From positions 3,968,001 to 4,032,000 of the forward strand of contig NZ_CP036348.1 of NCBI RefSeq assembly GCF_007753095.1: a DNA stretch of 64,000 nt, in the 5' to 3' direction. A model generated the notes under the pieces. The model ran no database searches and was not told the DNA's origin. It was given only the letters and a program-made list of their open reading frames with translations. Below, piece after piece: positions 55,874-64,000 of the stretch. The stretch comes from Rosistilla carotiformis (GTDB lineage Bacteria; Planctomycetota; Planctomycetia; Pirellulales; Pirellulaceae). A program made the position numbers and the translations under genes. Positions within the stretch are counted from its first letter, which is position 1, and every line of letters starts with the position of its first letter.

Positions 55874-57088
55874 ATGTCGTTTGACCTTGTTGTGTCCCAA
55901 GAACCCAGTCGGCTGTCGCGATTGCTGACGACCGACTTCTGTCCTTGGGCGAATCGATATCTGTATTGGTTGAAGGAACCGGTGGGCTGGTTTGCGCTCG
56001 CCACCGCGATCAGCGTGATCGTTGGAATCTACCTCGCTCCCATCGGATGGACTCTCGCCGCGGCGCTCGCTGCAGTGATTGTTGTCGGGATGGCCTGGCC
56101 AGCGGTTGCCGTCCGCGCGGTCGAAAGCTCGCTGAAGCCGAGCCAATCGCAAGTCCATGAAGGGGATCCCTGCGAACTGCAACTGGCCGTACGGAACCGG
56201 TTGCCGATTCCTGTCTGGGGCTTAGCGGTCGAAGGCTTCTTGGATCGGCGATGCGACAGCGACGCCGAAGCGGCAGTTCCCACCGTCGCCCTCGCGTTTG
56301 TTCGCGGCCTGGCGATCTCGACCTATCGGTTTTCGATCCGCCCAGAACTGCGAGGCCGCTATCCCAACGAAGACGCCCTGCTGACATGTTCCTTTCCCTT
56401 CGGGATTTGGACCGCCAAGCGGAAGCTGAAAAACGTATCGCCCGTCACCGTCTGGCCCAAGGTCTATCCGGTTGCCGGAAGCACGGCGATGACGGGACGC
56501 CGCGCTGCCGAATCGGGGGACGGCAACCGCAGTGGTCGCAGCGGTGATTTCCTGGGTGTTCGCGAATACCGTCACGGCGATAGCGCACGACAGGTCAATT
56601 GGGTCGCGACGGCGCGGTCGGGAGATCTTGTTGTCACCGAACGCAGCGGTCCGCAGTGCCCAAGTGTCGACGTGATCGTCGACGTCGGGCGATCGGCACG
56701 CGAGCCATTGGCCGATCGGATTCGCGTCGCTGCCAGTCTACTTGCGAACCTGCACCAATCGGCCGTCCCGTTGCGCGTTCACATCGGCAAGAATTCGGTT
56801 CAGGTGCGGCGCGGCTGGGATGGGTTCGTGCAAATTATGGACGCGTTGGCGGAGGTCCCCGCCGAAGGAGAGCGCGACGCTCCCATGCATTATCCATCGC
56901 GGAACCGAGCGACGATTGCGATCGCTTCGAGTCGCGATGCGGAGATTACCGTTTGTGTTTCCGATCCGGCGGTCAATCCCCGTTCCGCCGACGGTCACTC
57001 GCACCGCATGATTCATCGCGATCGCGGCTTGGCGAAGCAGTTGCTTTCGTTCTGGACGGAGGTGCGCGATGTCAACTTGGTCGCGTAG
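55874..57088 (+). CDS. DUF58-domain membrane protein
   Basis: A 404-residue protein. Two adjacent membrane helices near the N-terminus (ALATAISVIVGIYLAPIGW and AALAAVIVVGMAWPAVAV) precede a beta-rich domain and the DUF58 core, recognised by GDFLGVREYRHGDSARQVNW followed by a vWA-like segment starting VDVIVDVGRSAREPL. DUF58 proteins occur with MoxR ATPases and transglutaminase-like proteins, as here, and such sets are thought to act in envelope protein maturation or chaperoning. The end overlaps the next gene by 20 bases, so the operon is tightly coupled. Confidence 0.94.
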   Translation: MSFDLVVSQEPSRLSRLLTTDFCPWANRYLYWLKEPVGWFALATAISVIVGIYLAPIGWTLAAALAAVIVVGMAWPAVAVRAVESSLKPSQSQVHEGDPCELQLAVRNRLPIPVWGLAVEGFLDRRCDSDAEAAVPTVALAFVRGLAISTYRFSIRPELRGRYPNEDALLTCSFPFGIWTAKRKLKNVSPVTVWPKVYPVAGSTAMTGRRAAESGDGNRSGRSGDFLGVREYRHGDSARQVNWVATARSGDLVVTERSGPQCPSVDVIVDVGRSAREPLADRIRVAASLLANLHQSAVPLRVHIGKNSVQVRRGWDGFVQIMDALAEVPAEGERDAPMHYPSRNRATIAIASSRDAEITVCVSDPAVNPRSADGHSHRMIHRDRGLAKQLLSFWTEVRDVNLVA

Positions 57089-59303
57089 ACGCACCGAGAC
57101 GATCGCTTTGGCGGTGTTAGCAATCAGTTCGGTCGTTCCTCTGCGCTGCTACGTGGAATCGGCGGCGTGGTTCCCAGCGGAGATGGCAGCGCTAGCGATC
57201 GCCTTTCTGGTCGCTGAAGGCGTGCGCGCTTTCGGTGGCAACGGGATAAGAGCGCGACGATCGATCGATACCGCCACCGTCGCGTTGGGCGTCCTACCGG
57301 TGGTCTTCGCAATCGTCGGCCGCATGATCGGTTCGCCGATCGCGTTTGAGATGTCCGCCTTAACAACATTTGGCGCGGTTTCGCTCGCAATGGCGATTGC
57401 GGCCCGCACGAATCAAACGCGTTCGCTGTCGCTGATCCTCAGTGGATTCCTGGTCTTGTTCAGCGCATCGATCTCGGATTCCGATTATGCCGTCGCCTTG
57501 CCGTTGCTGTGGATGCTCGCCTGTGTTTGGCACTTGATCGCCAACCATTGGGAACGACTCGACCTGGCGATGCCCGATTCGGTTCAGCGGACCTGGTCGC
57601 TGCGTCCAAAGATCATGATCGTCACGTTGTTGGTGTTGGCTGTCGGAGCGTATCTGGTCAAGGACAGTAGCGCGGGACTGCAGCGGCTGACGCTCGGTCT
57701 GATGCCGACAAGTGGCGGCAGCGAATGGTCCGACCCCGCAGCACGTGGCGGCGTGGGAACAGGCGATGCGGCGATCGCTGCCAAAGATCATGCCGAATCG
57801 TTTGGTGCCGTCGACAGCGACATCATGCTCGAATCGACCGAATCGTCGCTGTTCGACATGTTCAACGACATGATCGGCGAGCCAAAGAAGAAAAACAAAA
57901 AGCAGGAACGGGCCCAGGCGATGGGGCCCGACAACTTCATCCAGTCGCATGAACGCAATGCTAAGAGCGAGCAGGGTGGCGGGACCTTCTCGACTGATCG
58001 GCTGCCCCCAAAAAAGCATCATCATTTCAAAGATGCCAAAGACGCCAGCGTGGTCCAATGGGACGGTCCCACTGGCATCCGATTGGCGATGCATCGCTAT
58101 GACACCTTCGACGGCCGCGATTGGTCTCAGACGGCCGATTTGAAAAACGAAAAGTTGACGCCTGTCGTAATCGACGAGGCGACCTGGTTCTTCGATCCGG
58201 TGTTGCGAGGCGTGCTGTCGCGCGATCCCGACGCCGCTTCGGTTGGCTTGCTGAAGGTGATTCGTCTCGATTCGCTGCGTCTCCCCGTTCCCATGCTGAC
58301 TGCCGGAATCCACATCAAGGAGATCGATCGACAGGACTTCTTGGGACTCTCCGAGGATGGCTGTTTCTTCATGCCTGGCCGCGAGCGCGTTCCGCCACTG
58401 ACGGTTGTCCACGTGGCGAGCCTCGGATTGGTGGAGGATGAAATCCGAGACGGCCTTGAAGTGCGAGAACCGCCAGCCGCCGTGGTCCCCGAGATCGATC
58501 GGCTGGTTAAAAATATTGTCGGCGACGAAACCGACACGTACGAAAAGTTGCAGTTGATCGTATCGCACCTTCGCAGCGAATTCACCTACGCCCGCGATGG
58601 GGAATCGAGCGCAACATCGTTGTCGAATTTCCTCCAGTCGCGTCGCGGCGGCGATCACCTTTTTGCCACCACTGCGGCACTGCTGGCGCGACAGATCGGT
58701 ATGCAGACTCGCCTGGTCACCGGTTTCTACGTGCGTCCCGATGCGTTTGACATCTCTGCGGGTCATTCCTCCGTTCTGCCGCAAGATGTCCATGTTTGGG
58801 CGGAAGTGCAATTGGAGGACGGTCGGTGGTTTGAGATCGAACCGACCCCCGGTTTCCAACAACCTCACTATCGCCCTTCGTGGCGGCTAGTTGCCCAACG
58901 GTTTGCCGCGACCTATTGGACCACCTTCGTCGGCGGGGCGTTGGCGCTGGTGATCGGGTACCTTTCGCGATCCTATTGGGGCGACTGCCTGTTGACCGTG
59001 ATCTGGACGTTTGGTCGTTGGCTTCGTCCGCGCCATCGAACTCGTTTGGCGATTGGAATCATCGAAGCGCGGGCCCGGTTGGCCGGTAAGCGTCGACCGG
59101 TTGGAAGGTCTCAGCGAGCCTGGCTGGAGCAACTGACACGCACCGACGCAACGATCGCCCACGCGACAGAAAAGTTTTTTGATGCCGCCGACCGCTTGTT
59201 CTTCGGTCACGGCAACGAACCGACGGACCACGATGCGACCGGGTTGGTCGATCTTCTTCACGTCCGCACTATCACCGCATTATCCAAGGAGGCGACGTCA
59301 TGA
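57069..59303 (+). CDS. Transglutaminase-like membrane protein lacking the catalytic Cys
   Basis: A 744-residue protein of the TgpA/DUF3488 plan: about six N-terminal membrane helices to residue 200, a long extracytoplasmic part containing a charged low-complexity stretch (EPKKKNKKQERAQ), a transglutaminase-core domain at about 480-600, one helix near residue 630 and a C-terminal tail. The core aligns well, RRGGDHLFATTAALLARQIG against the usual RGxCExxA, but Asp529 takes the place of the catalytic Cys. His575 (VHVWAEV) is kept and the usual Asp is Glu591 (FEIEPTPGF). Peptidase or cross-linking chemistry is therefore unlikely. The stop overlaps the MoxR start by four bases. Confidence 0.9.
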   Translation: MSTWSRRRTETIALAVLAISSVVPLRCYVESAAWFPAEMAALAIAFLVAEGVRAFGGNGIRARRSIDTATVALGVLPVVFAIVGRMIGSPIAFEMSALTTFGAVSLAMAIAARTNQTRSLSLILSGFLVLFSASISDSDYAVALPLLWMLACVWHLIANHWERLDLAMPDSVQRTWSLRPKIMIVTLLVLAVGAYLVKDSSAGLQRLTLGLMPTSGGSEWSDPAARGGVGTGDAAIAAKDHAESFGAVDSDIMLESTESSLFDMFNDMIGEPKKKNKKQERAQAMGPDNFIQSHERNAKSEQGGGTFSTDRLPPKKHHHFKDAKDASVVQWDGPTGIRLAMHRYDTFDGRDWSQTADLKNEKLTPVVIDEATWFFDPVLRGVLSRDPDAASVGLLKVIRLDSLRLPVPMLTAGIHIKEIDRQDFLGLSEDGCFFMPGRERVPPLTVVHVASLGLVEDEIRDGLEVREPPAAVVPEIDRLVKNIVGDETDTYEKLQLIVSHLRSEFTYARDGESSATSLSNFLQSRRGGDHLFATTAALLARQIGMQTRLVTGFYVRPDAFDISAGHSSVLPQDVHVWAEVQLEDGRWFEIEPTPGFQQPHYRPSWRLVAQRFAATYWTTFVGGALALVIGYLSRSYWGDCLLTVIWTFGRWLRPRHRTRLAIGIIEARARLAGKRRPVGRSQRAWLEQLTRTDATIAHATEKFFDAADRLFFGHGNEPTDHDATGLVDLLHVRTITALSKEATS

Positions 59304-60283
59304 ACGCGTCCGCCGATACGATTCCGTCCACGCAACCGTCCGATCCCGATTCGCCCCCCGACGTTGCGCCGCTACGCGATTACCTTCGCAGCGTTCTCTT
59401 AGGCAAAGAAGACCGGATCGATCTAGTCATTGCATGCCTGCTGTCGCGCGGGCACCTGCTGTTGGATGATCTTCCAGGAACGGGCAAAACCACGCTTGCC
59501 AAAGCGATCGCTGATGGGATTCACGGCCGTTTATCCCGTGTGCAATGCACACCCGACTTGATGCCCGCCGATATCACCGGCTTCAGTATGTTCAACCAGA
59601 AGTCGCGCGAGTTCGAATTCCATCCCGGCCCGGTGTTCGCCGACGTGATGTTGGCCGATGAGTTGAATCGGACGACTCCGCGTACGCAGAGTGCGCTGCT
59701 GGAAGCGATGGCGGAGCGGCAAGTCACGATCGACGGGAATCCGCATCCGCTGTCCCCCACCTTTATTGTGATCGCCACTCAGAATCCGATCGATTCCCAC
59801 GGTGCCTATCCATTGCCCGAAGCTCAGCTGGATCGGTTTGCGATCAAGCTGCGGATCGGATACCCCGACCGCGAGGCCCAGCGACAGATCCTGCAACGCG
59901 AGGTCCGCGATTCCAATGGAGCGAACAACGGCGAGGATCGCAAAGCAAGCTCGCCGCTTTCGCTGAACGATCTGCAACGGTTGCAGCAGAAGGCCCAATC
60001 GGTCGCCGTACATCCCCGCGTCGCCGACTACCTGATCGACCTGGTCGAAGCGAGTCGCGCGGACGAATCGGTCGAATTGGGCGTTAGCCCGCGTGGCATG
60101 ATGTGCTGGCAAGCGATCGCTCAAGCGTGGGCGATGTTAAAAGGACGCGACTTTGTCACCCCGACCGATGTCGCCGATGTCGCTCAGCCCGTTCTTTCGG
60201 TCCGTTTGCTCACCCGCGGCGAAACCGTCGACAACGCGATCGATCGGATCATGAATTCCGTCCCCGCTCCGGAGTATAAGTGA
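59300..60283 (+). CDS. MoxR-family AAA+ ATPase
   Basis: A 327-residue AAA+ protein. Walker A is LDDLPGTGKTTLAKA (about residue 60), Walker B is VMLADELNRTTPRTQSALLE, sensor 1 lies in FIVIATQNPID, and the arginine finger/sensor 2 regions (YPLPEAQLDRF and SPRGMMCW) are present, all typical of MoxR. These ATPases act as chaperone-like partners for DUF58/vWA proteins. It is joined to the transglutaminase-like gene by ATGA and to the lipoprotein gene by TGATG, so the five genes from 55874 to 62300 are one operon. Here the ATPase is third, whereas MoxR usually comes first in such sets. Confidence 0.96.
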   Translation: MNASADTIPSTQPSDPDSPPDVAPLRDYLRSVLLGKEDRIDLVIACLLSRGHLLLDDLPGTGKTTLAKAIADGIHGRLSRVQCTPDLMPADITGFSMFNQKSREFEFHPGPVFADVMLADELNRTTPRTQSALLEAMAERQVTIDGNPHPLSPTFIVIATQNPIDSHGAYPLPEAQLDRFAIKLRIGYPDREAQRQILQREVRDSNGANNGEDRKASSPLSLNDLQRLQQKAQSVAVHPRVADYLIDLVEASRADESVELGVSPRGMMCWQAIAQAWAMLKGRDFVTPTDVADVAQPVLSVRLLTRGETVDNAIDRIMNSVPAPEYK

Positions 60284-60735
60284 TGCGTTTCCAAACAATT
60301 TGCAACGGCATCGTCTTAACGGGACTCCTGTTGTTGGCGGGATGTGGCGACGAACAAACCGCCAAGACGTCGCTCTTTGAACACGACCACGAAGTGGCCG
60401 AACATTGGCCCGACGATTTTGCCGACGCTGCGGTCAAGCTGCGCCAGCGGCTCGACGCGTCCGCCGACGAAACGGCCGATGCGAAACAGGCGGAGGCTGA
60501 AATTGCGGATATCGTCAGCTGGGTTCCTGAGATTGCCGCCGATACGGATCTGCCGGAAAAGGACTGGATTCCGTTGGACAATGCAGCGGAATCGCTGATG
60601 GCGAATCTTCGATCCAGCGGCAACGAATTGACCGACGCCAATCGCAAGCAAACCGTTGCCTTTTGCGAACTCATCGAAGAAGCGATCGCAAAACTTCCCG
60701 CCCCCATCCCGTCGCCGCAAGGAGCCTCGCTATGA
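60283..60735 (+). CDS. Small lipoprotein of unknown function in the MoxR operon
   Basis: A 150-residue protein. The ATG at 60283 overlaps the MoxR stop (TGATG); a GTG one codon earlier is less likely. The N-terminus MRFQTICNGIVLTGLLLLAGC ends in a clean lipobox (LLAGC), so it is lipid-anchored. The rest is mostly helical and acidic (HDHEVAEHWPDDFADAAVKL, DETADAKQAEAEIADIV), with no recognised domain. Its place between MoxR and the permease, with overlaps on both sides, implies it works with them, perhaps as an accessory to the envelope complex. Confidence 0.85.
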   Translation: MRFQTICNGIVLTGLLLLAGCGDEQTAKTSLFEHDHEVAEHWPDDFADAAVKLRQRLDASADETADAKQAEAEIADIVSWVPEIAADTDLPEKDWIPLDNAAESLMANLRSSGNELTDANRKQTVAFCELIEEAIAKLPAPIPSPQGASL

Positions 60736-62300
60736 ATTCTCCCTCAGCAATGTTTGTCGGCGGACTGGTTCGTATCGCGCAAGGCTTCATCGCGGTCGCA
60801 CCGACCTTATTGGTTGGGTTGTTGATCGCGGGGATCCTTCGCTACTACCTAGGCCGCGATGGCACGCGGCGGCTGTTTGGCGGCGATTCGCTGCGCTCGC
60901 TTCCCCAATCGTGGTTGATCGGCATGTTGCTGCCGGTCTGTTCGATCGGCGTGTTGCCGATCCTGATCCAGATGCGTCGATCGGGAGTCAAACCGGGAGC
61001 GTTGTCCGCATTCGCTTTGTCCGCTCCGCTCTTTAATCCGTTGTCGTTGTTATACGGTCTGACGCTCAGTCGCCCGCTGGTGATTATCCTGTTTGCCGTC
61101 GGATCGTTGATCATCGTAACCGCGTTGGGGTTGTTGTGGGATGCCTTGGATCGACGCAAACATGCGGAGGAGGCAACGCCGGCCTCCGACAGCGGCGACC
61201 TCAGTTTGATTGGCCCGCGCCGTCTGGCGGCGATGGTCGTTCAGATGTCGCACGATGCCACCGGAATACCGATGGCATTGACGCTGTTGGCACTCTTGGG
61301 CCTTGGCCTGTTGGCCGTGGTGTTGCCCTACGGTGCGATGCAACACAGTGTCGAACGCGATGATCCCTTCGCACCGTTGACGATGTTGTTTGTCGCCGTT
61401 CCTGTTTACGCGACACCGATGCTGGCGATGAGCCAATTGGGGATGATGTTCCAACACGCCAACAGTCCCGGCGCCGCCTTTACGTTGCTGATACTCGGAA
61501 CCGGGATGAATCTGGCCACACCGTATTGGTTTGGCAAACATTACGGATGGAAGGCGGCCGCCACGTGGATGACCGGCTTGCTATTGATCGTTCTATGTAT
61601 CTCTTACGGAATCAACAAACCGCTCGTGCCGCCGGGAGTCGAACCGGCGGGGCATACCCATGCGTTTGATATTTACGCCAATCCCATTGCTCCCAATCAG
61701 GCCAACCTTTGGGCGAAGGCGAAGGAAGCGGTCGACAAACACTTGGATATCGCTGGCAGCATCGCCGTTGGCTTTGTCGCCCTGCTGGCGATGGTCGGAT
61801 TGATATTGCGGGGATTGGGGATCGATGAGGCACGTTTGGTGACGACCGCGCCCGAACCAACCGAAGCAGCTCCGCCGCGAGGATTCGACATCCTGGTGCC
61901 GCGAGGCGTCATCGGAGCGACGATGCTTGCCGGTTTGGTCGCTCTGAGCGTCGTCGCCTGTTACGCCTATTATCCCTCGCCCGAAGAATGTTTGGAGGAA
62001 ATCGCGTTGGCTCGCAGCGAGTGTTTGTCGGCAGCCAACAGCGGCGACAAAGATCATGCGTTGTTCTGGTTGCCGGTTTGGGAAGAATGGAGCCGGCGGC
62101 TCGAGGTGGGAGCGTTCCTGCGTCGCGGTGAACTTCGGCGATACCAGAGTATGCAGGGATACCTGATCCGCAAGAAGTTGGAGCTGCTGGAACACGAATT
62201 GGAGCATGATCCCTACGAGCCGGAAGAGGTGAAGGCGGTGGTGCGGGGAATTTTTGCGACCAATTCGCGTTGGGTGCAAAGCTTTCGCGATCCATCGTAG
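60732..62300 (+). CDS. ArsP-like predicted permease with C-terminal extension
   Basis: A 522-residue membrane protein. The ATG at 60732 overlaps the lipoprotein stop by four bases and has AAGGAG eight bases upstream, a good ribosome-binding site. The first 330 residues match the ArsP_1/DUF318 predicted-permease type: PTLLVGLLIAGILRYYLG, CSIGVLPILIQMRRSGVKPG, FALSAPLFNPLSLLYG and a second half with the same pseudo-repeat (TPMLAMSQLGMMFQH). After further helices a C-terminal part of about 100 residues with a charged helical character (EEIALARSECLSAANSG) follows, absent from standard ArsP. Relatives move arsenic compounds or other solutes. Its coupling to DUF58/MoxR genes is unusual. Confidence 0.85.
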   Translation: MNSPSAMFVGGLVRIAQGFIAVAPTLLVGLLIAGILRYYLGRDGTRRLFGGDSLRSLPQSWLIGMLLPVCSIGVLPILIQMRRSGVKPGALSAFALSAPLFNPLSLLYGLTLSRPLVIILFAVGSLIIVTALGLLWDALDRRKHAEEATPASDSGDLSLIGPRRLAAMVVQMSHDATGIPMALTLLALLGLGLLAVVLPYGAMQHSVERDDPFAPLTMLFVAVPVYATPMLAMSQLGMMFQHANSPGAAFTLLILGTGMNLATPYWFGKHYGWKAAATWMTGLLLIVLCISYGINKPLVPPGVEPAGHTHAFDIYANPIAPNQANLWAKAKEAVDKHLDIAGSIAVGFVALLAMVGLILRGLGIDEARLVTTAPEPTEAAPPRGFDILVPRGVIGATMLAGLVALSVVACYAYYPSPEECLEEIALARSECLSAANSGDKDHALFWLPVWEEWSRRLEVGAFLRRGELRRYQSMQGYLIRKKLELLEHELEHDPYEPEEVKAVVRGIFATNSRWVQSFRDPS

Positions 62301-62369
62301 GTTTTGCGAGGCGAGAAAGGTTTAGTGTTCCGGATGATTTCGTCGGATTATGCAGATCGTATTGGCTAT

Positions 62370-62844
62370 GCTCCGTTTCACAAAGCGTAGTAGACGAGGT
62401 TACGAGTCCTCTTGCATCAGACCCAATCGCTGGGACTCGTAACCTCGTCCACTACGTCCCGATGCTAATTCTTTCCACGGTCCGAGGCTCCGTTCTACAA
62501 AGCGTAGTGGACGAGGCTACGAGTCCTTTTGCATCAGACCAAATCGCTGGGACTCGTAACCTCGTCCACTACGTCCCGACGCTAATTCTTTCCACGGTCC
62601 GAGGCTCCGTTCATTGAAGCGTAGTGGACGAGGTTACGAGTCCTTTTGCAACAACCCTAATCGCTGGGACTCGTAACCTCGTCCACCACGTCCCAACGCT
62701 AATTCTAGCCACGGTCCGAGGCTCCGTTCTACAAAGCGTAGTGGACGAGGCTACGAGTCCTTTTGCATCAGCCCCAATCGCTGGGACTCGTAACCTCGTC
62801 CACTACGTCCCAACGCTAATTCTTTCCATGGTCCGAGGCTCCTT
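62370..62844. repeat. Four tandem 117-base hairpin elements
   Basis: Hairpins start at 62387, 62504, 62621 and 62738, exactly 117 bases apart, each with 23-base arms (GTAGTGGACGAGG...) around a 23-base loop, followed by ACGTCCC and a TTCCACGGTCCGAGGCTCC joiner. Each copy has one mismatch in the stem at a different or recurring place; the changes are not compensatory. Because 117 is a multiple of three, open frames run through the array, but the hairpin design points to a DNA or RNA element. The array follows the stop of the permease operon. A fifth, lone copy is at 42226-42294. Confidence 0.92.
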
Positions 62845-62997
62845 CTTTGAACGGTACTGCGGTTAAACTAGAAATCCACTTATTCGCTGCTTAAAACGCC
62901 GATATCTGCCGGTTTTGCCCACCGCCGCGATCGGTGAACAATATTGTTCTGCGGTCGGACCGGAATCCTTCTGCAAACGAAGCTCTGGACCAAATCT

Positions 62998-64000
62998 ATG
63001 AAAACGCCTCATACGCGCCTCGGCTTTACCCTCATCGAGCTGCTGGTTGTGATTTCGATCATCGGTATCTTGGTTGCCTTGCTGTTGCCAGCGGTGCAGG
63101 CTGCGCGGGAAGCGGCGCGGCGTACCGATTGTGCGAACCGCGTGCGGCAATTGGCCGTTGCGACGCACATGCACCACGATGTGTTCCGCTACTTTCCGCC
63201 GGCGCGTTATGAATCGCGTCCCGATGCCGCCCCATCGAATCAATGCGGTTTGGAAACGCCAACTTGGTTGGCCCGCGTGATGCCATTCATCGAACAAGTC
63301 TCGCTCGGCGATCAATGGGAGTTTTCCAAACCGTGGCACGAACACGACGAAAGTGTACGGACGGTTGTCCCCGACATTTTCTTATGTCCTTCGCGACGCT
63401 CCGGCACGCAACCGATCGGGACGCGGAACTTGCGGACGACGGTCGATGGAGGCGGCGGACGGTTGCCCTGCGGTTGCCCGATTCCGCCACGCACCAATGA
63501 TGTCGCCGTCGATGTTCCCGGAGCGCTCTGCGATTATGCAGGAAACCATGGCGACCTGACTCCCGGAGCCACCGGTGCTCCAACCGACTTCTATTACGGC
63601 GGCAATGGGACGGGAGTCATCATTAGCGTCCATCCGACTTGCAAAGATGGAAAAGCAATAGGTCCGTCGGATCGTATCCGCATGGCCTCGGTCAGCGATG
63701 GAACCTCAAGCACTTTCCTGTTTGGTGAGAAGTTTGTCCCACTCGACGGTCTCGCTCAGTTCCCCGAAGACTCTCCCGCTTACGATGGCGATCACCTGCC
63801 AGCTTCTTGCCGATTGGCGGGGCCGGGTCTGCGACTGGCCAGCGGTCCCCGCGACGTGCTGGCCGACATGTTTTCGTTTGGCAGCTGGCATCCCGCCGGC
63901 GTCCACTTCGCCCTCGTCGATGGCAGCGTGCGGATGTTCAGTCCAACGACCGACACGAAGACTCTCGGATCGTTGGCCAACCGCGGGGACGCACGCGTCG
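62998..64000 (+). CDS. DUF1559 secreted protein with prepilin-type N-terminus, cut by window edge
   Basis: At least 334 residues, open to the right edge. The ATG at 62998 begins [20 protein letters not shown], a type IV pilin-like leader (cleavage G before F, Glu at +5), followed by [17 protein letters not shown] and the DUF1559 domain: [51 protein letters not shown] and, near the edge, [19 protein letters not shown] with the H-x(9)-DG box of the family. These proteins occur in large numbers in planctomycetes and are predicted to be surface-exposed pseudopilins; their job is unknown. No stop is reached within the window, so little if any of the C-terminus is missing beyond the edge. Confidence 0.93.
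   Translation, partial: MKTPHTRLGFTLIELLVVISIIGILVALLLPAVQAAREAARRTDCANRVRQLAVATHMHHDVFRYFPPARYESRPDAAPSNQCGLETPTWLARVMPFIEQVSLGDQWEFSKPWHEHDESVRTVVPDIFLCPSRRSGTQPIGTRNLRTTVDGGGGRLPCGCPIPPRTNDVAVDVPGALCDYAGNHGDLTPGATGAPTDFYYGGNGTGVIISVHPTCKDGKAIGPSDRIRMASVSDGTSSTFLFGEKFVPLDGLAQFPEDSPAYDGDHLPASCRLAGPGLRLASGPRDVLADMFSFGSWHPAGVHFALVDGSVRMFSPTTDTKTLGSLANRGDARV

Noticed and set aside
57360-58868. 502-codon minus-strand open frame
   Set aside because: Antisense to the transglutaminase-like gene; no motif or start signal.
62270-62866. Two open frames with 39-residue repeats across the 117-base array
   Set aside because: They exist only because 117 is a multiple of three; the stem-loop design and the lone copy at 42.2 kb argue for a non-coding element.

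Overview
The window looks like a chromosomal piece of a planctomycete of the Pirellulales type (Rhodopirellula/Rosistilla-like). Grounds: a DUF1559 secreted protein with a prepilin-type N-terminus at the right edge, a sulfatase N-terminus at the left edge, tandem DUF1254/DUF1214 secreted proteins, a YHYH protein, PQQ-propeller and EF-hand hydrolase fusions, weak or absent Shine-Dalgarno sites, and GC of about 60% in the stretches I counted by hand. No rRNA, tRNA, CRISPR array or recognisable transposase was found. The species is inferred, not proven.

Layout. 1-6.3 kb: minus-strand run of four DUF1254/DUF1214 paralogues leading into a sulfatase. 7.2-18.2 kb: a small secreted protein, an SDR, a tripartite export system (TolC-like, HlyD-like, ABC transporter with a decayed ATPase domain), PEP carboxylase and a SOUL haem-binding protein. 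19-21.4 kb: a PQQ-propeller/esterase fusion that appears to have lost its catalytic Ser and His. 21.6-25.7 kb: secreted protein, His-rich YHYH protein, OmpR-type regulator and histidine kinase in one run. 25.9-28.5 kb: EF-hand/hydrolase fusion diverging from a MarR regulator plus siderophore-interacting flavoprotein, with two perfect 15-bp palindromes in front of marR. 28.6-35.8 kb: an FtsX/MacB-type ABC exporter with two divergently placed giant permeases, separated by a 47-bp tandem repeat. 35.8-37.6 kb: a toxin-antitoxin pair with a frameshifted toxin, a small membrane protein and a membrane thioredoxin. 37.9-46.8 kb: a carbohydrate/organic-acid catabolic neighbourhood (TIM-barrel isomerase, SDR, Gfo/Idh/MocA, amidohydrolase, HpcH aldolase, SSS symporter, MFS carrier, RidA). 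47-54.5 kb: accessory stretch with a TPR protein and a 1518-residue, lower-GC protein joining a PD-(D/E)xK-like nuclease, a STAND-like P-loop NTPase and a long HEAT-like region, most likely an Avs-type antiphage protein. 54.5-62.3 kb: two divergent Cys/His-rich DUF2946-like proteins, then a tightly coupled operon DUF58 / transglutaminase-like (Cys missing) / MoxR / lipoprotein / ArsP-like permease. 62.4-62.8 kb: four 117-bp hairpin units that also occur once at 42.2 kb. 63-64 kb: DUF1559 protein running off the edge.

The strongest candidate for an undescribed system is the single-gene nuclease-NTPase-repeat protein at 48685-53241. Secondary themes are proteins keeping a fold but losing catalytic residues (ABC ATPase, esterase, transglutaminase) and hairpin repeats placed at the ends of transcription units.
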